A DNA stretch of 64,000 nt from JAXDMK01 sp963790325 (lineage in GTDB: Bacteria; Actinomycetota; Acidimicrobiia; Acidimicrobiales; AC-14), in the NCBI GenBank assembly GCA_963790325.1, contig CAWBNY010000002.1, forward strand, positions 496,001 to 560,000, in the 5' to 3' direction. Below, one piece after another: positions 43,901 through 52,964 of the stretch. The stretch's first letter is position 1, and every line of letters starts with the position of its first letter. The translations under genes were made by a program, and so were the position numbers. A model generated the notes under the pieces. It had not been told where the DNA came from. It searched no databases and saw nothing but the letters and a program-made list of their open reading frames with translations.

Positions 43901-46562
43901 CCAGGAGCACCAGCGCCTCGGCGGCGACGATCATCCCGTAGCGCACCGACCGGGGCCGGTAGCGGAGGACGACCTCGTGGGTGCCGGCGCCGACGGGCAC
44001 GGCGGTGAAGGCGTAGTCGGCCCGCTCCACGGGGACCGGCCGGCCGTCGACGGTGGCGGTCCAGCCCGGGTACGACGTCTGGATCGCCACCAGCCATCCG
44101 GGGTCGGTCCGGGTCACCCGCAGCACCACCTCGGTGTCCCGCTGCTCGACGACTGCGACCGTTCCCGGGGTGCCCGTGGTGGCGGTCACCCCCGGGTCGT
44201 GGACCAGGACGGTGCGCGCCATCTCGAATCCGGGGGACGACAGGATGCGGCGGGCCTCGTCGTCGCTTCCGACGGGGCGGGCGTCGGCCGGTGAGAAGTA
44301 GCGGGCCGGGCTGGCCGGGGCGCGGAAGAGGGCGAAGTCGTCGTCGGCCGAGTCCACCTGCTCGAGGCCCACGACGCCCTGGGCCCAGGGGGCGAAGGCG
44401 AGCACGTCGGACGTCCCCCCGAACCGGGCTATGTAGGTCTTGCCCTGGCTGTCGGCGATGGGTGGGAACGAGAGGGTGGTGAACGGCTTGCGGCAGGGGG
44501 CCGTCGCCGTGCCCGCCACCGACGTGTCAACCACCAGGTCGAGGGTGATCACGCAACCGGGCCCGGTGTTCTCCGGCACCGCCGTCACCGCGTGCAGCCC
44601 GTTGAGGGTGGCGGCGAAGGTCCGGGGCGTGGGCACCCGGGCCGCCGGCAGGGCCGTCGGGTACACCTGCTGGGAGGCCACGTAGCGGATGCCGAGGACG
44701 TCCAGCGTCCGGGGCCCCCGCAGCGGCTCGGGCAGGGCGGCCAGGTCCCGTTGCAGCTGCTCGCTGCGGAGCACCCCCACCCCGTCGTAGGACTCGGGCA
44801 TCCGCAGGCGGTACCAGAGGTTGGCGTCGGCCGACAGGAGCGGTCCCAACGACACCGTCTCCTCGTCGGGGCCGGCCCGCGCCTGCAGGGCCGCCACGCC
44901 CGGCGACGTGGCTCCGATCAGGTCCTCGTCGACGGTGGGGTTGTGCGAGCGCAGCAGCCAGCCGCCCTGGGTGAACACCACCCCCACGATGGCCAGGCCG
45001 GTCACACCCCGCACCCAGCGGTTTCGTCCCCCGCCCGCCACCAACGCGGCCAGCAACGCCAACCCGGCCAGGAAGGAGAAGGTCACGAACTTCAGGTGGG
45101 CGTCGACCGACGCTTTGCCCACCGGGTCGATCACCCTCCCCCCCAGGTTTCCCCCCGCATCGAGGGTGTGGCGGGAGAGGAGGACCGCCGCTGCCAGCAA
45201 CAGGGTCCCGGCTGCGGCCACGCCCCCGGCCGCGGCCCACGCCCGCCGCCGCCCGACCGTGCCCGCCCCCGCCCGCAGGAGGGCGTCCACCCCGATGGCG
45301 GCCAGACCGCACATCGCGAACGCCCAGATCGGGTGGCTGCGGTTGATCGCGCTCAGCTCCACGAGGGGCAGCGTCCCGACGGTGTGGCCGATCCCGCCCA
45401 GGTCGTGGGCGTAGACGACCCACACCACGCCGGCGAGAGCCGCCATCACGCCGAACGCGGTCCGCCTGCGCACCAGCGAGACCAGGCCGATGCCCGCCAG
45501 CAGGAGCACCAGCAGGCCCACGTAGAAGCCGCTGGACTCGATGTAGTTCGAGGCGAGCCGGGTCCCGTCGGGCAGCTGCAGCCCGCCGACCAGCTGCAGG
45601 GGCTGGTAGTAGGTCTCGCTGGGGGCGCCGAACAGGTTGGGGAAGGCGTGCAGCCCCGAGTAGGCCAGGTTGAAGTGGGCCTGGGCCCGGTCGGCCCCCT
45701 CGGCGTAGGCGGTGCTGCGCTGGAGGTACTCCACGAACGGCCACAGCTGGATGGCGGCCAGCCCCACGGCCAGGACGCTGGCCACCACGAACTGGCCCGC
45801 CTTGGCCAGCCGTTCCTTCCCGCGGCCGAGCTCCCGGGAGACCAGCAGCCGAACCGGGACGTAGGCCAGCACCAGGCCCCAGGCGAAGAACATCGTCTCC
45901 GGGTGCCCGGCCAGCAACGCCAGCAGGACCGCCACCGCGTAGCCGGCCCACGCCAACCGCTGGCGGACCCGGCCGGCGGCCTGGAGGGCCACCTCGGCGA
46001 AGTAGAGACCCATCGGCAGGCAGACGGCCGCGCCCGGGTGGGGCCAGGCCACCCACAGCACGTTGTAGGCGGCGAACATGAACCCGGCCGCCCCCACCAG
46101 GCCGCCCACGTGCGACACCGCCACCTTGCGCAGGAACAGGTAGGTGAACAGGCCCAGGACCAGCAGCTTCAGCCCGGCCGACACCAGCAGCGCCACCCGC
46201 CACGGCATCACGTAGAAGGGCACGCTGAAGGGGGACAGCACCGCCGACACGTAGTTGGCCAGGTGGGGCGTCCCGGCCCCGTTGTAGGGGTTCCACACCG
46301 GCAGGTCGCCGTCCTCGACGTGCTCCCTGTTCCACTCCAGCCACGGGTGCATCTGCAGCACCGGGTCGGTGAGCATGACGTTGCCGAAGCGGTAGTCGTC
46401 GGGGACGGTGCGCACGAGGGGCGACGACTGGAGGAGGTCGTCGGACGTGTAGGCCCCGTCGTCGGAGGTGATCGGCTCCCACAGGAAGACGGTTAGCAGC
46501 ACGAGCAGCACCGCGGTCGCCCCCAGTGCCTCCCGCCAGCTGGCTCCCCGAACCTCCTCCAC
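43755..46562 (-). CDS. YfhO-like multi-pass membrane protein
   Basis: About 935 aa. First helix ALGATAVLLVLLTVFLWEPI, a periplasmic loop with DPVLQMHPWLEWNREHVEDG and LPVWNPYNGAGTPHLANYVS (the YfhO N-terminal motif), then about a dozen helices through residue 500. A large soluble C-terminal domain, ending with VEQRDTEVVLRVTRTDPGWL, LVAIQTSYPGWTATVDGRPV, GTHEVVLRYRPRSV and a last helix, is typical of YfhO (GT-C-like) proteins linked to lipid-sugar or teichoic acid glycosylation. I use GTG 46562, since ATG 46595 would overlap the divergent gene. Confidence 0.83.
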   Translation of the reverse strand: MEEVRGASWREALGATAVLLVLLTVFLWEPITSDDGAYTSDDLLQSSPLVRTVPDDYRFGNVMLTDPVLQMHPWLEWNREHVEDGDLPVWNPYNGAGTPHLANYVSAVLSPFSVPFYVMPWRVALLVSAGLKLLVLGLFTYLFLRKVAVSHVGGLVGAAGFMFAAYNVLWVAWPHPGAAVCLPMGLYFAEVALQAAGRVRQRLAWAGYAVAVLLALLAGHPETMFFAWGLVLAYVPVRLLVSRELGRGKERLAKAGQFVVASVLAVGLAAIQLWPFVEYLQRSTAYAEGADRAQAHFNLAYSGLHAFPNLFGAPSETYYQPLQLVGGLQLPDGTRLASNYIESSGFYVGLLVLLLAGIGLVSLVRRRTAFGVMAALAGVVWVVYAHDLGGIGHTVGTLPLVELSAINRSHPIWAFAMCGLAAIGVDALLRAGAGTVGRRRAWAAAGGVAAAGTLLLAAAVLLSRHTLDAGGNLGGRVIDPVGKASVDAHLKFVTFSFLAGLALLAALVAGGGRNRWVRGVTGLAIVGVVFTQGGWLLRSHNPTVDEDLIGATSPGVAALQARAGPDEETVSLGPLLSADANLWYRLRMPESYDGVGVLRSEQLQRDLAALPEPLRGPRTLDVLGIRYVASQQVYPTALPAARVPTPRTFAATLNGLHAVTAVPENTGPGCVITLDLVVDTSVAGTATAPCRKPFTTLSFPPIADSQGKTYIARFGGTSDVLAFAPWAQGVVGLEQVDSADDDFALFRAPASPARYFSPADARPVGSDDEARRILSSPGFEMARTVLVHDPGVTATTGTPGTVAVVEQRDTEVVLRVTRTDPGWLVAIQTSYPGWTATVDGRPVPVERADYAFTAVPVGAGTHEVVLRYRPRSVRYGMIVAAEALVLLVIWVATSRPRARRGRRDRIPWDPAKAESRRPAPPPAPEAVELPEWPRA

Positions 46563-46581
46563 GGCGCGGCATGCTAAAGGG

Positions 46582-47307
46582 GTGCGACCGGTCATCGGAA
46601 TTACGGCCTATCCGCGGGTCATCGACGCCTCCAGCGGGCCCACCCTGCTCCACACCGTGTCCCGGTTCTACGTCGAGAGCGTGGAGCGGGCAGGAGGGCT
46701 CCCGCTGGTGCTGCCGGTGCTCGATCCGTCGATGGTCGAGGAATCGCTGGCCTGCGTCCAGGGGGTGCTTCTCACCGGCGGGGGCGACATCCAGCCGGCC
46801 CGCTACGGGGCCCAGCCCACCGAGTACACCCGGGGCGCCGACCCCGCCCGGGACGACTACGAGATCCGCCTGCTGCAGGTCGCCATCGCCGCCGACCTGC
46901 CCCTTCTCGCCACCTGCCGGGGGATGCAGGTGCTCAACGTGGTCATGGGCGGCTCGCTCATCCAGCACGTGCCCAGCGTCACCGGCAAGAACCACTGGCG
47001 CCCCGACCGCTGGCGGGAGGGCGTCCACACGATCAAGATCGAGCCCGACAGCCACCTGGCCGAGGCCGTCGGCGCCACCGAGGTGGAGGTCAACTCCCTC
47101 CACCACCAGGCGGTCGACGTGGCCGCGCCCGGCACCCGGGCGGTGGCCTGGGCCGACGACGACACGGTCGAGGCGATCGAGGTCCCCGGCAGCCCCCACA
47201 TCGTGGCCGTCCAGTGGCACCCCGAGCTGTTGGAGGACTGGCCCGAGCAGCAGGGCCTGTTCCGCCAGCTCGTCCGCCACGCCGGGGAGCGAGCACGGGG
47301 GGGATGA
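46582..47307 (+). CDS. Gamma-glutamyl-GABA hydrolase-like (PuuD) peptidase C26
   Basis: 241-aa class I glutamine amidotransferase-like hydrolase: IGITAYPRVIDASSGPTLLH, GVLLTGGGDIQPARYGAQPT, PLLATCRGMQVLNVVMGGSL (nucleophile Cys), NSLHHQAVDVAAPGTRAVAW and VAVQWHPELLEDWPEQQGLF (His and Glu). It hydrolyses gamma-glutamyl amide bonds, as in putrescine degradation, but no other puu gene is present. GTG 46582; divergent from the YfhO-like gene. Confidence 0.9.
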   Translation: MRPVIGITAYPRVIDASSGPTLLHTVSRFYVESVERAGGLPLVLPVLDPSMVEESLACVQGVLLTGGGDIQPARYGAQPTEYTRGADPARDDYEIRLLQVAIAADLPLLATCRGMQVLNVVMGGSLIQHVPSVTGKNHWRPDRWREGVHTIKIEPDSHLAEAVGATEVEVNSLHHQAVDVAAPGTRAVAWADDDTVEAIEVPGSPHIVAVQWHPELLEDWPEQQGLFRQLVRHAGERARGG

Positions 47308-47380
47308 CCTCGGCGGGGTGGTTTGTTACTATCGACGTAGGAGAAATTCCGCTCGTCTCTCTGTGGAAGCTGGTGTGCTG

Positions 47381-48781
47381 ATGGCGACGACCGAACTCGA
47401 CCTGGGCCGGTACAAGCTCGGGTGGCACGACGTCGAGGACTACGTCTTCAAGCCCAAGAAGGGCCTCAACGCCGACATCGTCAACGAGATGTCATGGATG
47501 AAGGGCGAGCCCGACTGGATGCGCCAGTTCCGGCTGCGCGCCCTCAAGCTCTTCGAGCGCAAGCCCATGGCCCCGTGGTTCGCGGTGAACATGCCCGACC
47601 TGGACTTTCAGGACATCTTCTATTACATCAAGCCCACCGACCACCAGGTCGACGCCTGGGACGAGCTGCCCGAGTCGGTCAAGGCCACCTACGAGAAGCT
47701 GGGCATCCCCGAGGCCGAGCGCAAGTACCTGGCCGGCGTCACCGCCCAGTACGAGTCCGAGGTCGTCTACCACAAGAACCGGGAGGACCTGGAGGCCCAG
47801 GGCGTCCTGTTCATGGACATGGACTCGGCCCTGCGGGAGCACCCCGACCTGCTCAAGGAGTACTTCGGCACGGTCATCCCGCCGGGCGACAACAAGTTCG
47901 CCTCGCTGAACTCGGCGGTCTGGTCGGGCGGGTCGTTCATCTACGTGCCGCCGGGCGTCAACGTGGAGATGCCGCTGCAGGCCTACTTCCGCATCAACGC
48001 CGAGAACATGGGCCAGTTCGAGCGGACCCTGATCATCGCCGACGAGGGCTCGACCGTGCACTACATCGAGGGCTGCTCGGCGCCGGTGTACTCCACCGAC
48101 TCCCTGCACTCGGCGGTGGTCGAGCTCATCGCCAAGCCGTCGGCCCACATCACCTACACCACGATCCAGAACTGGTCGACCAACGTCTACAACCTGGTCA
48201 CCAAGCGGGCCCGGGCCGAGACCGAGGCCCGGGTGGAGTGGATCGACGGCAACATCGGGTCCCGGCTGACGATGAAGTACCCGTCGATCTACCTGATGGG
48301 CCCCAAGGCCTCGGGTGAGGTGCTGTCGGTCGCCTATGCGGGGGCCGGGATGCACCAGGACGCGGGGGCCAAGATCGTCCACGCCGCGCCGGAGACCACG
48401 TCGACCATCGTGTCCAAGTCGATCTGCAAGGACGGCGGGCGTACCACCTACCGGGGCCTGCTCAAGGTGGAGGAGGGGGCCAAGAACGTCAAGGCCCACG
48501 TGCGCTGCGACGCCCTCATCCTCGACGAGCACAGCCGGTCCGACACCTACCCCTACATGGAGATCGGCGAGCGCGACGCCCGGGTCGGCCACGAGGCCAC
48601 CGTGTCCAAGGTGGGCGAGGACCAGCTCTTCTACCTGATGAGCCGGGGGCTCTCCGAGCAGCAGGCGATGGGCATGATCGTCAACGGCTTCATCGAGCCC
48701 GTCACCCGCACGCTGCCCATGGAGTACGCCGTCGAGTGGTCGCGCCTCATCGAGCTCAACATGGAGGGCTCGGTCGGGTAG
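47381..48781 (+). CDS. sufB: Fe-S cluster assembly scaffold SufB
   Basis: 466-aa SufB, the scaffold that assembles Fe-S clusters with SufC and SufD. It has YVFKPKKGLNADIVNEMSWM, GVTAQYESEVVYHKNREDLE, NSAVWSGGSFIYVPPGVNVE, PLQAYFRINAENMGQFERTL, YIEGCSAPVYSTDSLHSAVV and SRGLSEQQAMGMIVNGFIEP. The conserved Cys in EGCSAP and the C-terminal ARVGHEATVSKVGE motif are intact. ATG 47381. Promoter-like TACTAT (near 47326) lies upstream. No sufC, sufD, sufS or sufU follows; the next gene (gcvH) converges, so this sufB is stranded from a normal suf operon in this window. Confidence 0.95.
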   Translation: MATTELDLGRYKLGWHDVEDYVFKPKKGLNADIVNEMSWMKGEPDWMRQFRLRALKLFERKPMAPWFAVNMPDLDFQDIFYYIKPTDHQVDAWDELPESVKATYEKLGIPEAERKYLAGVTAQYESEVVYHKNREDLEAQGVLFMDMDSALREHPDLLKEYFGTVIPPGDNKFASLNSAVWSGGSFIYVPPGVNVEMPLQAYFRINAENMGQFERTLIIADEGSTVHYIEGCSAPVYSTDSLHSAVVELIAKPSAHITYTTIQNWSTNVYNLVTKRARAETEARVEWIDGNIGSRLTMKYPSIYLMGPKASGEVLSVAYAGAGMHQDAGAKIVHAAPETTSTIVSKSICKDGGRTTYRGLLKVEEGAKNVKAHVRCDALILDEHSRSDTYPYMEIGERDARVGHEATVSKVGEDQLFYLMSRGLSEQQAMGMIVNGFIEPVTRTLPMEYAVEWSRLIELNMEGSVG

Positions 48782-48787
48782 GTCCTG

Positions 48788-49186
48788 TCAGGAGTCCTCC
48801 TCGCGGAGGAGCTCGTCGTACTGGGTCGCGTTGAGCAGCTCGTCGACCTCGGCCGGGTTGAACATCGTGAGCTCGATCAACCAGCCGGTGCCCAAAGGAT
48901 CCCGGTTGATGGTCTCCGGATCGTCGTCGAGAGCCGGGTTCACCTGCGTGATCTTCCCCGAGACCGGCATGAAGAGCTCCGACACGGCTTTCACGGACTC
49001 GACGGACCCGAACGCGTCGCCCCTGTCGAACGTCGCCCCCACCTCCGGGCGCTCGACGTAGACCATCTCACCCAGCTGGCGTTGGGCGTGGTCGGTCAGA
49101 CCCACCCGCGCCCGCTTGGCTTGGGCGTCGACGACGAGAAGCCACCCGTGATCGTTGGTGTACCGCCTGTCCGTGGGACTGACCAT
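48788..49186 (-). CDS. gcvH: Glycine cleavage system H protein
   Basis: 132-aa lipoyl carrier of the glycine cleavage system. Recognised by RRYTNDHGWLLVVDAQAKRA, RVGLTDHAQRQLGEMVYVER, FGSVESVKAVSELFMPVSGK (lipoylated Lys66), ITQVNPALDDDPETINRDPL and GTGWLIELTMFNPAEVDELL. ATG 49186. It is monocistronic here: gcvT and gcvP are not present. Ends 6 bp from the convergent sufB stop. Confidence 0.95.
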   Translation of the reverse strand: MVSPTDRRYTNDHGWLLVVDAQAKRARVGLTDHAQRQLGEMVYVERPEVGATFDRGDAFGSVESVKAVSELFMPVSGKITQVNPALDDDPETINRDPLGTGWLIELTMFNPAEVDELLNATQYDELLREEDS

Positions 49187-49583
49187 GTGATCCCGCCTTT
49201 CGTCGCCGTGGCCCAGCCAGGGCCAGGCTAACGGCCCGGCCAACCCCGCCACCCGCCATCGGGGTTCACCCGCGGCGGTCGGGCCAGCGGCGGGGCTGTG
49301 ATCGCCTGCGCCCCGGAGGGGGAAGAGGCCCGGTCGGGTAGCCCTCGGTCCGAGGGACCGGAAGGAGGCGGCGGTGACCTTTCCCGACTCCGAGGGCGCC
49401 CTCCTGCCCCTGGCCCGGTGACCGGGCAGGACGAGCCGATGGCGCGGCGGTCGAGCGTCCTCGCCCGGTCGGCGCCGGGGGAGATGGAGCGGGCCTCCGC
49501 CGTCGCCTGCGGCCGCATCCGCCCCGAGCCGGGCCGTCCGCCGCTGCGGTGGGCCCTCCGGGTGCCCCTGGCCGGCATCCGGC
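49187..49583. other. Intergenic upstream of gcvH and the BTAD regulator
   Basis: About 400 bp between divergent genes. The minus strand would be the gcvH leader. I looked for a glycine riboswitch and did not see its conserved aptamer core. A short palindrome CCCTCGG-T-CCGAGGG (about 49342-49356) is present. Open frames here look non-coding. Confidence 0.4.
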
Positions 49584-52500
49584 ATGCCCAGTCCCCTCGG
49601 GTTGGTTGCCGGTACTCTGGGCCCGGGGGCAGAGGTGGTTTCGGCTGAGGGCCTGAGTGCACTGCGACATTCTCGGATAACGCGGCGGGCACTCGTCGTC
49701 AAAGCGCGGGCGGCCCTCGACCACGGGGCCCTCGTCGTGGTCGCGCCCGCTGGTTACGGCAAGACCTCCCTGCTCCACGATGCCCTGCCCGCCACCGCCA
49801 CGGACGTGGCCTGGGTGTCGTGCACGGCCCGGGAGCGACACCCCGGGCAGCTGGTAGCGGCACTGGTCGCGTCCATCGACGAGGCGGTGCCGGGCGCGGC
49901 CAAGGCGGTGGCGGAGGCACTGGCCAGCTCGAGGGAGGTGGTGGACCCGTTGGCGGCCCTCGGCTCGTTGGAGGACGAGTTGAACCGCCTGCTCGTGGAG
50001 CGCGCCTTCGTGGTGATCGACGACGCCGAGAACCTCGCCGGGGCGGGCGCTTCCTGTGCCATCGTCACCACGCTGATCCGGACGCTGCAGCCGCGCCTCG
50101 GAGTGGCGGTGCTCTCGAGGCGTCCTCTCGGCCTGCGGCTGGCCAAGCCCCGGGCGAGCGGCCGGATCGTCACGCTGGGTGCGGCCGACCTGGCGTTCAC
50201 GTCCGCCGAATGCGCCGAGTACCTCCGGCGTTCCATCGGAAGGCGTCCCTCGGATCGGGAGGTGGACCGCCTGCTCGAGGTGACCGAGGGCTGGCCCCTG
50301 GCGGTGGCGACCATCCTCCACGGCCGGGAGGGCGAGACGCCCGGCGAGCAGTCGTGGCTCTCCGACGTACGTTCCCCCGAGCAGCTCAAGGCCTACCTGT
50401 GCGAGGAGGTGCTCGACCGCCTCGACCCGCCCGCCCGCCGGGAGGTCCTCGTCTCGGCCCTTCCTCGACACCTGTCGCCCGCCACCGCCGAGGCGCTGGG
50501 GCTGCCGGCGGACTTCGTCCCCGGCCTCCGCCTGAAAGGGCTCTACCTGCGCAACGTCGACCGTTCCCGGGACGTCATCGACTACCACCCGCTCTTCCGA
50601 GAGCTGCTCCTGGAGCGACTCGAGGCCGAGTCCGAGGGCGGGGAGGTCGAGGTGCTGCACCGGAGGCTGGCGCCGGCGTTGGCCCGAGATGGGGATACCG
50701 CCGGAGCCATCGAGCACTGGATCGCGGCCGGTGCCTGGGCCGAGACGATCGCCGCCATCGGGCAGGAGGCGCGCCGGCTGGTCGTGACCTCGCCCGGACT
50801 GTTGCGCGCCTGGCTCGATCGTCTGCCCGCAGACCTGCACCGGACACCGGTGGTGCAGTTGCTCGAGGGTCACCTGGCGCTGGCTGCCGGACGGTACGAC
50901 GAGGCCAGGGCGCTGCTGGGCGCAGCCCGCGCCGGGGTATCGCCCGCCCTCAGCCCGGCCAACGACTGGTGGTGCCGGTACCTCCTCATCGACTGCCTGA
51001 ACATGTCCGGCCGGCCGGAGGAGGCCGTCCTCCTCGGCGACGGCTTCGAGCGCCCGGAGGCCCGCCACGCGGGGGTGGTGGCGGTGGCCGCCGGGCTGTA
51101 CGCGGCCCACATCCTCGCGTCCATGGGTCGAACCGAGGCCGCGGAGAGGGCGGTCGCCATCGCCCGCCGCCTTCCCGAGGCGGAGATGGTGGGCCCCATC
51201 GACGCCGTCCTCTGGGCCTACGTCGACCTGCCCGCGGGGCGATTGGAGATGGCGCTGGAACGGGCCCTGGCGGCGTACCGCCAGGTCGAGAGCTCCGACC
51301 CGCTCATGTTGCGGTTCGACGTGATGGCGACGATCGCGACCGTGCTCGGCGAGCAGGGAAGGATCGAGGAGTCGCTCGAGTGGTGGGCGCGCCAGCGGGC
51401 CGGGTGCGAGGCGGCCCTGATGACGGCCCGGTCGCGGGTGGTGCAGGGCGTCCAGGCCCAGTTGCTGGCCCAGACGGGGAGCTTCAGCGAGGCCGAGGCC
51501 GCCCTGGCCGGTCACCGGGAAACCGGAACCTGGGCCGACACGCCGTTCCACCTGGCCCGGTGCCTGCTGGCGGCCGGGCGAGCCGAGGTGGAGGAGGCGA
51601 TCGCGGCGTGCGCCACGGCCGTGACGGTGGCGGCGGCGGCGCCACCCCTGTACCGGTACTGGACCCTGGTCGGGCTCGTCCCGCCCCTGGTGCGGGTCGG
51701 CGGGCTCGATCGGGCCGACGAGATGCTGCGCCAGGCGGTCGACCTGGTCGGGCAGGAGTTCCCGGGGGCGAAGGGTCGGTTCCTGCGCGCTCGGGTGCTG
51801 GTGCTGGAGGCGTGGCTGGCGGCCGAGCGGGGGCCGGACAGCGACGCCCCGGCACGGATGGTGACCGGTCTCCTCGAAGCGGGGGAGGCGGCGCCGCACC
51901 TGCTCCGGCTGGAGTGGGCCCGCATCGAGCCCCTGCTCGAGGTGGCGCTGGCCGACGAGCGACTCGACCCGCCGACCGTCGTCGGGTGGCTCTGGCGGGC
52001 GTTCCCCGACGGCCAGGGTTTCATCCCGTTGGTCGAGCACCCTCGCCCCGACCTTCGGCGGGCGTCCTTCCGGCCGGCTCTGTCCTCGGGCAACCCGGTG
52101 GTCAAGAACCGGGTCGCCGCCGCCTGCGACGACGACATACCGGGCGTGGCCGATGCCGCCCGCCGGGCCCTGGAACGGGTCGCCTCCGATCCGCCGGCCC
52201 GGACGTTCACGACGCTGGGCGGGTTCGGGGTGCGCGTCGGGGGATGGGAGGTGTCGAGCCGGGAGTGGGCTCGGCCGGTGGACGCCCGCCTGGTCCGGTT
52301 CCTGCTGGTCCAGGGCGACGAGCCGGTCCCGGAGGACATCCTGCTGGACGCCTTCTGGCCGAAGCTGGCGCCCGACCGGGCCCGCCGGAGCCTGCACGTG
52401 TCGGCGTCCCGGGTGCGGGCCCTGCTCGACCACCCCGGGACCGAAAGCGTGGTGGAGGCCGCTCAAGGTTGCTACCGACTCCTCCTGCGGGAGCGTGATT

Positions 52501-52937
52501 TCGTCGACTGGCGCGAGTTCGAGTCGGTCGCCGCGACCGCCGTCGCCGAGCGCGAGCCCGACCGGGGCCGGCTGGAGAGAGCCCGATCGCTGTGGGGTGG
52601 GGAACCGCTGCCCCGGGAGCGATACTCGGACTGGGCGGCCGGATGGCGGGATCGGATGCGACATCTCTACTCGGAGGTGCTGGCGGCGCTGTATGTCGCC
52701 CTCGACCGCGAGGGCGAGCTCGGCCCCGCGATCAGGGTCGCGCGCGACATGGTGCAGCTCGACCCGCTGAACGAGGGCGCCCATCGCTCGTTGATGTCGG
52801 CACTGGACCGGGCCGGACGTCGCGGCCAAGCCCTGCGGCAGTTCCTGGCCTGTCGCAAGGTTCTCATGAGCGAGCTCGGCATCGAGCCGGCCGAAGCCAC
52901 CTCCGTCCTCCGGGCCCGGATCCTGACCGGCGTTTAG
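49584..52937 (+). CDS. BTAD-domain (MalT-like ATPase) transcriptional regulator
   Basis: 1117 aa. The N-terminal NTPase has Walker A VAPAGYGKTSLL and the Walker B-like FVVIDDAENLAG; a helical repeat middle (about 380-870) resembles TPR/MalT. The C-terminus has an OmpR-like winged DNA-binding domain (FTTLGGFGVRVGGWEVSSRE, RSLHVSASRVRALLDHPG) and then a bacterial transcriptional activation domain (REFESVAATAVAEREPDRG, DWAAGWRDRMRHLYSEVLAA). This AfsR/SARP-like order is typical of large actinobacterial regulators. Start is ATG 49584, with GTG 49635 as an alternative. Converges with the giant secreted protein gene. Confidence 0.85.
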   Translation: MPSPLGLVAGTLGPGAEVVSAEGLSALRHSRITRRALVVKARAALDHGALVVVAPAGYGKTSLLHDALPATATDVAWVSCTARERHPGQLVAALVASIDEAVPGAAKAVAEALASSREVVDPLAALGSLEDELNRLLVERAFVVIDDAENLAGAGASCAIVTTLIRTLQPRLGVAVLSRRPLGLRLAKPRASGRIVTLGAADLAFTSAECAEYLRRSIGRRPSDREVDRLLEVTEGWPLAVATILHGREGETPGEQSWLSDVRSPEQLKAYLCEEVLDRLDPPARREVLVSALPRHLSPATAEALGLPADFVPGLRLKGLYLRNVDRSRDVIDYHPLFRELLLERLEAESEGGEVEVLHRRLAPALARDGDTAGAIEHWIAAGAWAETIAAIGQEARRLVVTSPGLLRAWLDRLPADLHRTPVVQLLEGHLALAAGRYDEARALLGAARAGVSPALSPANDWWCRYLLIDCLNMSGRPEEAVLLGDGFERPEARHAGVVAVAAGLYAAHILASMGRTEAAERAVAIARRLPEAEMVGPIDAVLWAYVDLPAGRLEMALERALAAYRQVESSDPLMLRFDVMATIATVLGEQGRIEESLEWWARQRAGCEAALMTARSRVVQGVQAQLLAQTGSFSEAEAALAGHRETGTWADTPFHLARCLLAAGRAEVEEAIAACATAVTVAAAAPPLYRYWTLVGLVPPLVRVGGLDRADEMLRQAVDLVGQEFPGAKGRFLRARVLVLEAWLAAERGPDSDAPARMVTGLLEAGEAAPHLLRLEWARIEPLLEVALADERLDPPTVVGWLWRAFPDGQGFIPLVEHPRPDLRRASFRPALSSGNPVVKNRVAAACDDDIPGVADAARRALERVASDPPARTFTTLGGFGVRVGGWEVSSREWARPVDARLVRFLLVQGDEPVPEDILLDAFWPKLAPDRARRSLHVSASRVRALLDHPGTESVVEAAQGCYRLLLRERDFVDWREFESVAATAVAEREPDRGRLERARSLWGGEPLPRERYSDWAAGWRDRMRHLYSEVLAALYVALDREGELGPAIRVARDMVQLDPLNEGAHRSLMSALDRAGRRGQALRQFLACRKVLMSELGIEPAEATSVLRARILTGV

Positions 52938-52947
52938 AGTGGGAGGT

Positions 52948-52960
52948 CGGGCTTTGCCCG
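52948..52960. terminator. Small hairpin between convergent genes
   Basis: CGGGC-TTT-GCCCG between the BTAD stop (52937) and the stop of the giant secreted protein gene (52965). Short stem without a clear U-run; a possible bidirectional terminator. Confidence 0.35.
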
Positions 52961-52964
52961 GCGG

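Noticed and set aside
49187..49583. Glycine riboswitch upstream of gcvH
   Set aside because: gcvH leaders often carry one, and the region is structured and GC-rich, but I could not find the conserved aptamer motifs on the minus strand; a covariance-model search would settle it.
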